Positions 8,172 to 18,064 of a stretch of DNA of 64,000 nt are shown here, piece after piece; the first letter of the stretch is position 1; each line of letters begins with the position of its first letter. The notes beneath the pieces were generated by a model. That model did not search any database. It was not told where the DNA came from and saw only the letters and a list, made by a program, of their open reading frames with translations. The position numbers were made by a program, and so were the translations under genes. The stretch comes from Candidatus Anaerostipes excrementavium (lineage in GTDB: Bacteria > Bacillota > Clostridia > Lachnospirales > Lachnospiraceae), in the NCBI GenBank assembly GCA_019114985.1, contig DXEM01000010.1, forward strand, positions 42,511 through 106,510, read 5' to 3'.

Positions 8172-8891
8172 ATGAAAGCGCATGATGATTTTAGACAAGG
8201 ATTGATTGACGGCATACCGATTGGATTGGCTTATGTGGCCGTATCATTTGCATTTGGCATTGCCGGAGTCGCCAAGGGGATTCCAGTGTGGGCGTTAACA
8301 TTGATTTCGGCGACCTGCCTGACTTCAGCAGGACAGTTCGCGGCGATCATATCGATGACAGCCGGAGGCTCTTTGGTAGAATTGATTTTATCTCAGATTA
8401 TCATCAATTTAAGGTACTCGATCATGTCGATAGCAATCGGACAGAAGCTGATTGCGAAGACCAAGCTTTGGAATCGCTTTACAATGGCTTTTGGTGTGAC
8501 AGATGAGATTTTTGCTGTATCCTGTGGAAGGCCCGGAGAGATTACATCCAGATATTTTTATGCATTGATGACGATCCCCTGGATCAGCTGGACACTTGGG
8601 ACGTTCCTTGGAGCAACAGCCAGCAATCTTCTTCCGGAGATTATGAGAGATGCTCTTGGGATTGCAATCTATGGAATGTTGATCGGGATTATTATTCCGC
8701 CGGCGAAGGGTGACCGCAGGATTGTATTTGTAATCATACTTTCTATGATGATCAGTCTGGTTTTCTCTTTTGTGAAGGCTCTGTCCTTCGTATCCAGCGG
8801 TTTTGTGATCATCATCTGCACATTGATTGCAGCAGCAGTCGGAGCAGTACTGTTTCCGGTAGAAGAGGAGGAAGAGAATGAACATTCATAA
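8172..8891 (+). CDS. azlC: AzlC family branched-chain amino acid exporter, large subunit
   Basis: Integral membrane protein (239 aa, several hydrophobic segments) of the AzlC/YgaZ family, which with AzlD exports branched-chain amino acids. The family block GIPIGLAYVAVSFAFG is at residues 14-29. The ATG follows AGGAGC. It overlaps azlD by 14 bases and precedes leuB and ilvDB, so exporter and biosynthetic genes are probably co-expressed. Confidence 0.92.
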   Translation: MKAHDDFRQGLIDGIPIGLAYVAVSFAFGIAGVAKGIPVWALTLISATCLTSAGQFAAIISMTAGGSLVELILSQIIINLRYSIMSIAIGQKLIAKTKLWNRFTMAFGVTDEIFAVSCGRPGEITSRYFYALMTIPWISWTLGTFLGATASNLLPEIMRDALGIAIYGMLIGIIIPPAKGDRRIVFVIILSMMISLVFSFVKALSFVSSGFVIIICTLIAAAVGAVLFPVEEEEENEHS

Positions 8892-9186
8892 ATTGTTGAT
8901 CTACATTACGGCAACGGCAGTCTCTACCTATCTGATCCGAATGATTCCGCTGGTCGCGATACAGAAGAAGATACAGAATCGGTTTTTTCGTTCTTTTCTT
9001 TTTTATGTGCCGTATGCGGTGCTTGCTTCTATGATCATGCCGGCCGTTTTTTACGCTGCAGGAGATCTTCGGGCGTCAGCCGTCGGTTTTGCAACAGCGA
9101 TGATTTTTGCCTATTGTGAAAAAAATATTGTAACAGTTGCCTGCGCCAGCTGTATTGCGGCATTCGCGGCGCTTCTGTTCTTATAA
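8878..9186 (+). CDS. azlD: AzlD family branched-chain amino acid exporter, small subunit
   Basis: Small (102 aa) hydrophobic partner of AzlC (AzlD/YgaH family) with the family block TYLIRMIPLV and about four membrane segments. It starts inside the last codons of azlC behind GGAGGAAG, so translation is probably coupled. leuB follows 17 bases later. Confidence 0.9.
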   Translation: MNIHKLLIYITATAVSTYLIRMIPLVAIQKKIQNRFFRSFLFYVPYAVLASMIMPAVFYAAGDLRASAVGFATAMIFAYCEKNIVTVACASCIAAFAALLFL

Positions 9187-9203
9187 GGAGGAATATAGAG
9201 TAT

Positions 9204-10289
9204 ATGAAGTGTAATTTAGCAGTCATTAAAGGAGACGGTATCGGACCGGAGATCGTTGAAGAGGCGATGAAGGTTTTGGATGCCGTGGGAGATACATACG
9301 GACATACTTTTTCCTATGAGCAGATTCTTATGGGAGGCGCGTCGATTGATGTCCATGGGAAGCCTCTGACCGAAGAAGCACTGGAAATTGCACGAAACAG
9401 TGATGCTGTATTGATGGGATCCATCGGAGGGAATACCAGTACTTCTCCATGGTATCAGCTGCCTGCAGAACTTCGTCCGGAAGCAGGTCTGCTGGCACTT
9501 CGAAAATCTCTCGGATTATTCGCGAACATTCGTCCAGCTTATCTTTATGAGGAACTGAAGGAAGCCTGTCCGCTTCGTGATGAAATCATCGGTGATGGAT
9601 TTGATATGGTCATTATGAGAGAATTAACGGGAGGATTGTATTTCGGAGAACGTCATACAGAAGAGGTGGATGGAGTCAGAGTCGCAACGGATACACTGAC
9701 TTACAGCGAAGAAGAGATTCGAAGAATCGCCGTGAAAGCATTTGACATTGCCAGAAAACGTAAAAAACATGTTATCAGTGTAGATAAAGCCAATGTTTTG
9801 GATTCATCCAGACTTTGGAGAAGCGTTGTAGAAGAGGTTGCCAAGGATTATGAAGATGTAACTTACGAGCATATGTTGGTTGACAACTGTGCAATGCAGC
9901 TGGTCAATAATCCTCGCCAGTTCGACGTTATTTTGACAGAGAATATGTTTGGGGACATTTTGTCAGATGAAGCAAGTATGATTACAGGATCCATTGGAAT
10001 GTTGTCTTCCGCAAGTTTAGCTGAAGGTAAATTCGGACTGTATGAGCCAAGTCATGGTTCCGCACCGGATATTGCAGGTCAGGATATTGCGAATCCGATC
10101 GCAACGATTTTATCTGCAGCGATGATGCTTCGCTATTCTTTTGATCTGGATGAGGAAGCCAAGGCGGTGGAAGAAGCCGTCAAGGATGTTCTTGCAGATG
10201 GCTGCCGCACGGTAGATATTATGTCCGAAGGCGCGAAGCAGGTAGGATGCAGAGAAATGGGAGACTTAATCGCAGGAAAGATTCAATAA
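9204..10289 (+). CDS. leuB: 3-isopropylmalate dehydrogenase
   Basis: NAD-dependent oxidative decarboxylation of 3-isopropylmalate in leucine synthesis. 361 aa with the isocitrate/isopropylmalate dehydrogenase features GDGIGPEIVEEA at the N-terminus, GGLYFGER in the substrate loop, and the metal/NAD region ENMFGDILSDEASM ... PSHGSAPDIAGQ. The ATG follows AAGGAGG. leuA and leuCD are not in this window, so the pathway is split. A hairpin without a T run separates it from ilvD. Confidence 0.97.
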   Translation: MKCNLAVIKGDGIGPEIVEEAMKVLDAVGDTYGHTFSYEQILMGGASIDVHGKPLTEEALEIARNSDAVLMGSIGGNTSTSPWYQLPAELRPEAGLLALRKSLGLFANIRPAYLYEELKEACPLRDEIIGDGFDMVIMRELTGGLYFGERHTEEVDGVRVATDTLTYSEEEIRRIAVKAFDIARKRKKHVISVDKANVLDSSRLWRSVVEEVAKDYEDVTYEHMLVDNCAMQLVNNPRQFDVILTENMFGDILSDEASMITGSIGMLSSASLAEGKFGLYEPSHGSAPDIAGQDIANPIATILSAAMMLRYSFDLDEEAKAVEEAVKDVLADGCRTVDIMSEGAKQVGCREMGDLIAGKIQ

Positions 10290-10309
10290 CAACGAAATAA
10301 ATTATCAGC

Positions 10310-10333
10310 CCGGAAGGAGAAGCCTCCTTCCGG
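10310..10333. other. Strong hairpin between leuB and ilvD without a T run
   Basis: CCGGAAGGAG (10310-10319) and CTCCTTCCGG (10324-10333) form a perfect 10-bp stem with a 4-base loop. The downstream sequence is ACTTCC, so it does not look like an intrinsic terminator. It may stabilise or process the mRNA or cause partial polarity. Confidence 0.7.
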
Positions 10334-10361
10334 ACTTCCATAACATCATTGGAGGTAATAT

Positions 10362-12032
10362 ATGAAGAATACATTTACAGAAGGAGAAGGATTTGCTCCT
10401 CAGAGATCATTATTTAATGCGTTGGGACTGACAAAAGAAGAGATGGAAAGACCATTGGTCGGTATCGTAAGTTCTCACAGTGAGATCGTCCCGGGGCATA
10501 TGAACCTGGATAAAGTAGTAGAAGCAGTAAAAATGGGAGTTGCAATGGCAGGCGGAACACCGATTGTATTCCCGGCAATCGCAGTTTGTGACGGTATTGC
10601 AATGGGACATGTCGGAATGAAATATTCCCTGGTGACTCGTGATTTGATTGCCGATTCCACAGAATGTATGGCAATTGCACATCAGTTTGACGCTTTGGTC
10701 ATGGTTCCGAACTGTGATAAAAATGTTCCGGGATTGTTAATGGCTGCAGCGCGTATTAATGTACCTACGGTGTTCGTCAGCGGCGGACCAATGCTCGCCG
10801 GACGCGTAAAAGGGAAAAAGACAAGTCTGTCCAGTATGTTTGAGGCAGTCGGTTCTTTCGCAGCAGGAAAGATCTCAGAAGAAGAATTGGCAGAATTTGA
10901 AAATAAGACTTGTCCGACCTGCGGATCATGTTCCGGTATGTATACTGCAAACTCTATGAACTGTCTGACAGAGGTACTTGGAATGGGTCTGAAAGGAAAC
11001 GGAACGATTCCGGCAGTATATTCTGAGCGTCTTCGTCTTGCAAAACATGCCGGAATGCAGGTTATGGAACTTCTTGAGAAAAATATCCGGCCAAAGGATA
11101 TCATGACAGAAAAAGCCTTTGAAAATGCACTGGCAGTCGATATGGCTCTCGGATGCAGTACAAACAGTATGCTTCACCTTCCGGCGATTGCTCATGCGGC
11201 CGGAGTGGACTTAGATTTGGATAAGGCAAATGCAATCAGCGCTAAGACACCAAACCTGTGCCATCTTGCACCGGCAGGACATACATATATAGAAGAATTA
11301 AATGAGGCAGGCGGCGTTTATGCAGTTATGAATGAATTGAATAAGAAAGGCCTGCTCCATACAGATCTTATGACCGTTACAGGAAAGACGGTTGCTGAAA
11401 ATATTGAAGGATGCATCAACCGGAATCCGGAAGTGATCCGCCCGATCGATCATCCATACAGCGAGACCGGAGGAATCGCCGTATTAAAAGGAAATCTTGC
11501 ACCGGATACCGGTGTGGTAAAACGTTCCGCAGTAGCGCCGGAGATGCTTAAGATGGAAGGTCCTGCCAGAGTCTTTGACTGTGAAGAAGACGCAATTAAG
11601 GCAATCAAAGGCGGAGAGATCCATGCAGGAGATGTGGTTGTGATTCGTTATGAAGGTCCGAAAGGCGGTCCTGGTATGAGAGAGATGCTCAATCCAACAT
11701 CCGCGATTATGGGAATGGGACTTGGATCCAGTGTTGCATTAATTACAGACGGACGTTTCTCAGGTGCATCCAGAGGCGCTTGTATCGGACATATTTCACC
11801 GGAAGCAGCGGTTGGAGGACCGATTGCTCTGGTAGAAGAAGGAGATATCATTTCCATTGATATTGAAGCAAATGCTTTGAATCTGAAAGTTTCCGATGAA
11901 GAGATGGAAGAGAGAAGAAAGAATTGGAAGCCAAGAGAGCCGAAAGTAACCACAGGATATTTAGCGCGTTATGCTTCCATGGTAACTTCAGGAAACAGAG
12001 GAGCCGTTTTGGAAATCAATCAAGAAAAGTAA
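10362..12032 (+). CDS. ilvD: Dihydroxy-acid dehydratase
   Basis: Iron-sulfur dehydratase of valine and isoleucine synthesis, 556 aa. Cluster-ligand motifs are visible: the PNCDKNVPG cysteine and the [14 protein letters not shown] cysteines. [13 protein letters not shown] and [10 protein letters not shown] of the C-terminal half are also present. Start supported by GGAGG 8 bases upstream. ilvB follows after 17 bases. Confidence 0.97.
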   Translation: MKNTFTEGEGFAPQRSLFNALGLTKEEMERPLVGIVSSHSEIVPGHMNLDKVVEAVKMGVAMAGGTPIVFPAIAVCDGIAMGHVGMKYSLVTRDLIADSTECMAIAHQFDALVMVPNCDKNVPGLLMAAARINVPTVFVSGGPMLAGRVKGKKTSLSSMFEAVGSFAAGKISEEELAEFENKTCPTCGSCSGMYTANSMNCLTEVLGMGLKGNGTIPAVYSERLRLAKHAGMQVMELLEKNIRPKDIMTEKAFENALAVDMALGCSTNSMLHLPAIAHAAGVDLDLDKANAISAKTPNLCHLAPAGHTYIEELNEAGGVYAVMNELNKKGLLHTDLMTVTGKTVAENIEGCINRNPEVIRPIDHPYSETGGIAVLKGNLAPDTGVVKRSAVAPEMLKMEGPARVFDCEEDAIKAIKGGEIHAGDVVVIRYEGPKGGPGMREMLNPTSAIMGMGLGSSVALITDGRFSGASRGACIGHISPEAAVGGPIALVEEGDIISIDIEANALNLKVSDEEMEERRKNWKPREPKVTTGYLARYASMVTSGNRGAVLEINQEK

Positions 12033-12049
12033 GAAAGAAGGTTAGCCCA

Positions 12050-13738
12050 ATGAAACAATTGACAGGTTCTCAGATTGTTTTAGAGTGTTTAAAAGAGCAG
12101 GGCGTGGATACGGTATTTGGGTATCCGGGCGGCTCGATCTTGAATATTTACGATGAATTATATAAACAAAAAGATGAAATTACGCATATCTTAACTTCAC
12201 ATGAGCAGGGAGCTTCCCATGCCGCAGATGGGTATGCCCGCTCCACCGGAAAAGTCGGCGTATGTTTTGCTACTTCCGGTCCTGGAGCAACGAACACGGT
12301 AACTGGTATTGCAACTGCTTATATGGATTCCGTACCAATGGTTGTGATTACTTGCAATGTTGGTGTTGGACTGCTTGGAAAAGATAGTTTCCAGGAGGTG
12401 GATATTTCGGGAATCACATTACCGATTACCAAGCATAATTTTATTGTGAAAGATGTACATGATCTGGCGAAGACGATCCGCCGGGCTTTCCGTATCGCAA
12501 AGACCGGAAGACCGGGCCCGGTGCTGGTGGATATACCAAAAGATGTAACAGCGGCAAAAGCGCCTTACACATATCAGAAACCGGCAAAGATCATAAGATC
12601 CAGTGAACATATTCGGGAGATGGATATTTATACGGCGATTTCCATGATTGAGGAATCAAAGAGACCGTTTATCCTTGTTGGAGGCGGTGCAGTCATCTCG
12701 GATGCTGCTGATGAGGTAAGAGAATTTGCTCAAAAAGTTCATTGCCCGGTTTGCGATACATTGATGGGAAAAGGTGCATTTGACGGTAATCACGCATTAT
12801 ATACCGGAATGATCGGAATGCATGGAACAAAGACTTCGAATTTGGGAGTATCTCAGTGTGACCTTTTAATTGCAATCGGAACCAGATTCAGCGACCGCGT
12901 ATTTGGAAATGCCAGCACATTTGCAAAAGATGCAGCCATCCTGCAGATCGATATCGATCCGGCGGAGATTAATAAAAATGTGATGGCGTATGCCCATATT
13001 ATCGGAGATATTAAAGCGGTTCTCACGGTAATGAATCGTCGTTTGGATCAGCAGAATCACAATGCATGGGTAAAGAAGATCATGGAGTATAAAGTAAAAT
13101 ATCCTTTGACTTATGATAAAGGACGTTTGACTTGCCCGGAAATCATTGAAAAGATCTATGAAAAGACAAAGGGAGACGCGATTATTACGACGGAAGTCGG
13201 TCAGCACCAGATGTGGGCTGCGCAGTTCTTCAAATACGATCGTCCAAGGCAGCTGTTGACTTCAGGAGGGCTCGGAACCATGGGATATGGCCTTGGAGCC
13301 AGTATGGGAGCCAAAGTCGGCAATCCGGACAAAACGGTGATCAATATCGCAGGCGATGGATGTTTCCGTATGAATCTGAATGAGCTTGCAACGGTCTCAA
13401 GGTATAATATTCCGATGATTGAAGTAATTATAAATAACAGTGTTCTTGGAATGGTTCGTCAGTGGCAGGATCTGTTTTATGATGAAAGATATTCTTATAC
13501 TACATTCCAGGATCCTGTGGATTTTGTCAAAATTTCCGAAGGTTTCGGCGTTCTTGCGAAGAAAGTAACGACGATTGAAGAGTTTGAGAGTGCATTCGCA
13601 GAAGCGTTGGATGCAAAACGTCCAGTGGTTTTAGATTGTCATATTGATTTGGATGACAAAGTTTGGCCAATGGTAAGTCCGGGAGGATCGATCTCGGATG
13701 CATTCGATCAAAGCGATTTAGAAAAAGAAGAAGCATAA
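12050..13738 (+). CDS. ilvB: Acetolactate synthase, catalytic (large) subunit
   Basis: Thiamine-diphosphate enzyme making acetolactate or acetohydroxybutyrate, the first common step of branched-chain amino acid synthesis. 562 aa in the usual three-domain layout: GYPGG and the catalytic Glu in SHEQGA near the N-terminus, the central FAD-binding domain, and the ThDP motif GDGCFRMN to NN near residue 460. The ATG at 12050 follows AGAAGG; longer in-frame starts overlap ilvD. No ilvN/ilvH regulatory subunit follows. Confidence 0.96.
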   Translation: MKQLTGSQIVLECLKEQGVDTVFGYPGGSILNIYDELYKQKDEITHILTSHEQGASHAADGYARSTGKVGVCFATSGPGATNTVTGIATAYMDSVPMVVITCNVGVGLLGKDSFQEVDISGITLPITKHNFIVKDVHDLAKTIRRAFRIAKTGRPGPVLVDIPKDVTAAKAPYTYQKPAKIIRSSEHIREMDIYTAISMIEESKRPFILVGGGAVISDAADEVREFAQKVHCPVCDTLMGKGAFDGNHALYTGMIGMHGTKTSNLGVSQCDLLIAIGTRFSDRVFGNASTFAKDAAILQIDIDPAEINKNVMAYAHIIGDIKAVLTVMNRRLDQQNHNAWVKKIMEYKVKYPLTYDKGRLTCPEIIEKIYEKTKGDAIITTEVGQHQMWAAQFFKYDRPRQLLTSGGLGTMGYGLGASMGAKVGNPDKTVINIAGDGCFRMNLNELATVSRYNIPMIEVIINNSVLGMVRQWQDLFYDERYSYTTFQDPVDFVKISEGFGVLAKKVTTIEEFESAFAEALDAKRPVVLDCHIDLDDKVWPMVSPGGSISDAFDQSDLEKEEA

Positions 13739-13768
13739 GTAATAGTTAAGAGTAGGAGAAGGAGAAAA

Positions 13769-14851
13769 ATGGCCAGAGTATATAATTTTTCAGCAGGACC
13801 GGCAGTTCTGCCTGAGGAAGTATTAAAAGAAGCAGCAGACGAGATGTTGGATTACAGAGGATGCGGCATGTCCGTGATGGAGATGAGCCATCGTTCTAAA
13901 ATGTTTTCCGATATTATCGAAACGGCAGAAGCGGATTTAAGAGATTTATTAAAGATTCCGGATAATTATAAAGTATTATTTTTACAGGGAGGAGCATCTC
14001 AGCAGTTTTCCGCAGTTCCGATGAACCTTATGAAGAATAAGGCAGCAGATTATATTGTGACAGGACAGTGGGCAAAGAAAGCATGCCAGGAAGCGAAAAA
14101 ATATGGAAAAGTTAATGTAATCGCTTCTTCTGAAGATAAGACTTTTACATATATTCCTGACTGCAGCGATCTTCCGGTTTCTGAGGATGCAGATTATGTA
14201 TATGTATGCTGGAATAATACAATTTACGGAACAAAATATCAGCAGGTACCGGATACCAAAGGAAAGATTCTGGTAGCCGATATGTCATCCAGCATTTTAT
14301 CTGAGCCGGTTAATGTAGAAGACTTTGGAGTGATCTATTTTGGCGTACAGAAAAATGTAGGTCCTGCAGGTGTGGTCGTATGCATTATCAGAGAAGACTT
14401 GATCACTGATGATGTTCTTCCTGGAACGCCGACGATGCTGAAATGGAAGACGCAGGCGGATGCGGATTCTCTTTATAATACGCCTCCATGCTACGGAATC
14501 TATATCTGCGGAAAAGTATTCCAGTGGCTGAAAAAGCAGGGCGGTTTGGAAGCAATGCAGAAGAGAAACGAAGAAAAAGCTAAGATCTTATATGATTTCT
14601 TAGATCAGAGCGAAATGTTCCGCGGAACGGTTGAGAAAAAAGATCGCTCTTTGATGAATGTTCCGTTTGTTACAGGAGATAAGGATCTGGATGCGAAGTT
14701 TGTGGCAGAAGCCAAGGAAGCCGGATTTGAGAACTTAAAAGGACATAGAACCGTTGGAGGAATGCGGGCAAGTATTTATAACGCAATGCCAAAAGAAGGC
14801 GTAGAGAAACTCGTGGAATTTATGAAGAAGTTTGAAGAGGAGAACAAATAA
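13769..14851 (+). CDS. serC: Phosphoserine aminotransferase
   Basis: PLP enzyme converting 3-phosphohydroxypyruvate to phosphoserine. 360 aa, starting RVYNFSAGPAVLPEEVL as in family members. The PLP-binding lysine lies in FGVQKNVGPAGV, and the C-terminal GHRTVGGMRASIYNAMP is conserved. GGAGAAGGAG precedes the start. It lies 30 bases after ilvB and 9 before serA, joining serine synthesis to the branched-chain operon. Confidence 0.97.
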   Translation: MARVYNFSAGPAVLPEEVLKEAADEMLDYRGCGMSVMEMSHRSKMFSDIIETAEADLRDLLKIPDNYKVLFLQGGASQQFSAVPMNLMKNKAADYIVTGQWAKKACQEAKKYGKVNVIASSEDKTFTYIPDCSDLPVSEDADYVYVCWNNTIYGTKYQQVPDTKGKILVADMSSSILSEPVNVEDFGVIYFGVQKNVGPAGVVVCIIREDLITDDVLPGTPTMLKWKTQADADSLYNTPPCYGIYICGKVFQWLKKQGGLEAMQKRNEEKAKILYDFLDQSEMFRGTVEKKDRSLMNVPFVTGDKDLDAKFVAEAKEAGFENLKGHRTVGGMRASIYNAMPKEGVEKLVEFMKKFEEENK

Positions 14852-14860
14852 GGAGATATC

Positions 14861-16021
14861 ATGTTTACAGTAAAATGTTTAAATCCTATTTCTGATCAGG
14901 GACTTGATCTGTTTACAAGTAATTTTGAAGTGATGGATGATTTGAATGCAGCAGATGCTGTTTTGGTAAGAAGTGCGGGAATGCACGATCTTGAAGTTCC
15001 TGATAGTATGATCGCAGTTGCAAGAGCGGGCGCCGGAGTGAATAATATTCCTTTGGATGCGTATGCTGAAAGGGGAATTACCGTATTTAATACACCGGGA
15101 GCCAATGCCAACGGCGTAAAAGAGCTGGTAATTGCAGGTTTGCTTCTTGCTTCCCGTGATATTATCGGCGGATATAATTGGGTAAAAGAAAATGCAAAAT
15201 TAGATGATCTTCCAAAAGCCGTTGAAAAGCAAAAGAAAGCGTATGCCGGAAATGAGTTAAAAGGAAAATCAATCGGTGTTATCGGATTAGGAGCGATCGG
15301 CGTACTGGTTGCCAATATCTGCAATCGCTTAGGCATGAAAGTTTACGGATATGATCCGTACGTTTCTGTTCGTTCTGCATGGAGCCTTTCCAGAATGGTA
15401 AACCACAGCAGTTCTTTAGATGAGATTTATAAAAAATGTGATTACATCACGATTCATGTTCCTTGCATTGATGCTACAAGAGGAATGATCGGAAAAGAAG
15501 CAATCTACAAAATGAAAGACGGCGTTAACATCTTAAACTTCGCCAGAGGTGAACTGGTAGACGATCTTGCAATCAAAGAAGGTCTTGCGACACAGAAAGT
15601 AAAACATTATGTAACAGACTTTCCGAATAAGAATGTTGCCGGTTTGGATGGAGTTATTACGATTCCGCATTTAGGTGCTTCTACAGAAGAATCTGAAGAT
15701 AACTGTGCGGAGATGGCGGTAGAACAGCTGATGAATTTCCTGGAAAACGGAAATATTGTAAATTCCGTAAACTACCCAAATTGTAATTTAGGAGATTTGG
15801 AATCAGAGGCAAGAATTACGGTACATCATAAAAATCTTCCGAATATGATCGGACAGCTGACGTCCATCTTAGCCGGGGAAGATTACAATATTGTAAATAT
15901 GCTGAACAAATCCAAAGGAGCATGGGCATATTCCATGTTGGATGTTGAAAAAAGACCGACAAAAGACATTATCAGAAAGATGAGAGAAATCGACGGCGTA
16001 GTTCGTGTAAGAGTATTATAG
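14861..16021 (+). CDS. serA: D-3-phosphoglycerate dehydrogenase
   Basis: NAD-dependent first step of serine synthesis. 386 aa: a substrate domain, a Rossmann domain with IGVIGLGAIGVLVA at about residues 139-152, the catalytic Arg/His region (NFARGELVDD; HLGASTEES), and a C-terminal ACT-like domain (VNYPNCNLGDL ... ITVHHKNLPNMIG) that commonly binds serine for feedback inhibition. This is the short type without the intervening domain of long SerA. It lies between serC and asd. Confidence 0.95.
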   Translation: MFTVKCLNPISDQGLDLFTSNFEVMDDLNAADAVLVRSAGMHDLEVPDSMIAVARAGAGVNNIPLDAYAERGITVFNTPGANANGVKELVIAGLLLASRDIIGGYNWVKENAKLDDLPKAVEKQKKAYAGNELKGKSIGVIGLGAIGVLVANICNRLGMKVYGYDPYVSVRSAWSLSRMVNHSSSLDEIYKKCDYITIHVPCIDATRGMIGKEAIYKMKDGVNILNFARGELVDDLAIKEGLATQKVKHYVTDFPNKNVAGLDGVITIPHLGASTEESEDNCAEMAVEQLMNFLENGNIVNSVNYPNCNLGDLESEARITVHHKNLPNMIGQLTSILAGEDYNIVNMLNKSKGAWAYSMLDVEKRPTKDIIRKMREIDGVVRVRVL

Positions 16022-16032
16022 GAGACAGAAGA

Positions 16033-17118
16033 ATGAGTGAAAAATTACAAGTTGGAATTTTAGGTGCGACAGGCATGGTCGGACAGAGGTTTATCACACT
16101 TCTGGAAAATCATCCTTGGTTTGAAATCAAAACTTTAGCGGCAAGTCCGCGTTCTGCCGGAAAGACTTATGAAGAAGCAGTCGGCGGACGCTGGAAGATG
16201 GATACACCGATGCCGGACGTTGTGAAAAACATGGTCGTAAAAAATGTAAATGAAGTAGAAGAAGTCGCTTCTTCTGTTGATTTTGTATTTAGCGCGGTGG
16301 ATATGTCAAAGGATGAAATCAAGAAAATCGAAGAAGATTATGCGAAGACAGAGACTCCGGTCGTTTCCAATAACAGCGCCCATCGCTGGACGCCGGATGT
16401 CCCGATGGTAGTTCCGGAAATCAATCCGGAGCATTTCGAGGTTATCGAGAGCCAGAGAAAGCGTCTTGGCACCACCAGAGGGTTTGTAGCAGTAAAACCG
16501 AACTGTTCTATCCAGAGTTATGCGCCGGTATTAACGGCATGGAAAGAATTTGAACCGTATGAAGTTGTTGCAACCACCTATCAGGCAATTTCAGGTGCAG
16601 GAAAGACATTTAAAGACTGGCCGGAAATGGAAGGAAATATTATTCCTTTCATCGGAGGAGAAGAAGAAAAGAGTGAACAGGAGCCTCTTCGTCTTTGGGG
16701 ACATATCGAAAACGGAGAGATCGTAAAAGCAGAAACACCGGTTATTACAACACAGTGTATCCGCGTTCCTGTATTAAACGGACATACGGCGGCTGTTTTC
16801 GTAAAATTCAAAAAGAAACCGACCAAAGAGCAGCTGATCGAGAAACTTAGATCTTTCAGCGGGCTTCCGCAGGAACTGAATCTTCCAAGCGCACCAAAGC
16901 ATATGATTCAATATTTGGAAGACGACAATCGTCCGCAGGTTACGTTGGATGTTGATTATGAAAAAGGTATGGGAGTTTCCATTGGACGTCTTCGAGAAGA
17001 TACGGTCTATGATTATAAGTTTGTAGGTCTTTCTCACAACACGCTCCGCGGAGCAGCGGGAGGAGCCGTACTTTGCGCAGAGACGCTGAAAGCAAAAGGA
17101 TATATTACAAAGAAGTAA
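16033..17118 (+). CDS. asd: Aspartate-semialdehyde dehydrogenase, archaeal/fungal type
   Basis: Reduces aspartyl phosphate to aspartate semialdehyde for lysine, threonine and methionine. 361 aa with NADP motif GATGMVGQRF at the N-terminus, catalytic Cys in KPNCSIQSYAP near residue 158, and GHTAAVFVKF. The length and the insertions put it nearer the archaeal/fungal Asd group than the classic bacterial one, as is common in Lachnospiraceae. It follows serA by 11 bases behind GGAGA. Confidence 0.94.
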   Translation: MSEKLQVGILGATGMVGQRFITLLENHPWFEIKTLAASPRSAGKTYEEAVGGRWKMDTPMPDVVKNMVVKNVNEVEEVASSVDFVFSAVDMSKDEIKKIEEDYAKTETPVVSNNSAHRWTPDVPMVVPEINPEHFEVIESQRKRLGTTRGFVAVKPNCSIQSYAPVLTAWKEFEPYEVVATTYQAISGAGKTFKDWPEMEGNIIPFIGGEEEKSEQEPLRLWGHIENGEIVKAETPVITTQCIRVPVLNGHTAAVFVKFKKKPTKEQLIEKLRSFSGLPQELNLPSAPKHMIQYLEDDNRPQVTLDVDYEKGMGVSIGRLREDTVYDYKFVGLSHNTLRGAAGGAVLCAETLKAKGYITKK

Positions 17119-17135
17119 ATAACAGAGGCTAATGC

Positions 17136-17996
17136 ATGTTAGAAAAAACAAATGTAGATTGGAATGCTTTGTTGAATCGTTATCTTGATATCATTCTGGA
17201 TACAGCCGGAAACATTGTAGTGGCAATCCTGATTATTGTAATAGGATTTAAAGTCATAAAGCTGTTAGTGAATTTTTTGAAAGCAGCATTGGAAAGAAGC
17301 GAAGTGGATTATGGCGTTATTTCCTTTTCCTGTTCGTTTATTAAGATAGCCCTTCGTGCCATTATTATTTTGGCAGCTGTGGATCATGTAGGCATTCGGA
17401 CCAGTTCTTTTATTGCCCTTTTGGGATCTGCAGGTGTTGCGGTAGGTCTGGCACTGCAGGGGAGTCTTTCCAATATTGCAGGAGGAGTGCTGCTCCTGAT
17501 TTTAAAGCCGTTCCAGGTAGGAGATTATATTGTTGTTTCCGGTACGGATTGTGAGGGTGAAGTGGCGGCTATGGATATTTACTATACCAAGCTGAAGACC
17601 ATTGACAATCGAGTGATTGTAATACCGAACGGTACATTGACCAGTAGCAATCTGATCAATAATACCAAACAGGATAGGCGATTGATCGATATCACAGTTG
17701 GAATATCTTATGATGCCGATATCGAAAAGGTAAAAGGCATCCTTACAGAAATTACACAAAAAGAGACAAGTATTCTGGATCAAGAAGGAGTCAATATTTT
17801 TGTCAGCAGTTTAGCAGACAGTGCAGTTATGATGGGAATTCGCTGTTGGGTTTCTACCGGGGAATATGTGGGAACAAAGTGGCGTTTAAATGAAGAAATC
17901 AAACGACGTTTTGATGAAGAAGGGGTTGAGATCCCTTATCAGAAATTGGATGTCTGCATTAAATCAGATGGAACTGCGGAAAAAATAGAAGCATAG
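17136..17996 (+). CDS. MscS family mechanosensitive channel
   Basis: Small-conductance mechanosensitive channel protein, 286 aa. It has three predicted membrane helices (about residues 20-45, 62-85 and 93-125), the pore helix GSAGVAVGLALQGSLSNIAGG, then the cytosolic beta domain (PFQVGDYIVV) and the C-terminal mixed domain. It follows asd by 17 bases with only a weak ribosome binding site, as last gene of the amino-acid operon; a terminator follows. Ionic selectivity cannot be predicted. Confidence 0.92.
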   Translation: MLEKTNVDWNALLNRYLDIILDTAGNIVVAILIIVIGFKVIKLLVNFLKAALERSEVDYGVISFSCSFIKIALRAIIILAAVDHVGIRTSSFIALLGSAGVAVGLALQGSLSNIAGGVLLLILKPFQVGDYIVVSGTDCEGEVAAMDIYYTKLKTIDNRVIVIPNGTLTSSNLINNTKQDRRLIDITVGISYDADIEKVKGILTEITQKETSILDQEGVNIFVSSLADSAVMMGIRCWVSTGEYVGTKWRLNEEIKRRFDEEGVEIPYQKLDVCIKSDGTAEKIEA

Positions 17997-17999
17997 AAA

Positions 18000-18039
18000 A
18001 TGCCGTCATGGAATCATTTGACCATGGCGGCGTTTTTTT
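18000..18039 (+). terminator. Terminator of the azlC-mscS operon
   Basis: GCCGTCATGG (18002-18011) pairs with CCATGGCGGC (18022-18031), one wobble, followed by seven T. Confidence 0.9.
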
Positions 18040-18064
18040 ACTTCATAGGAAACTTTGTACCTAA

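Noticed and set aside
8409..8885. 158-codon antisense frame inside azlC
   Set aside because: azlC is clearly coding on the other strand; this is a shadow with Arg/Lys/His-rich, unlike-protein composition.
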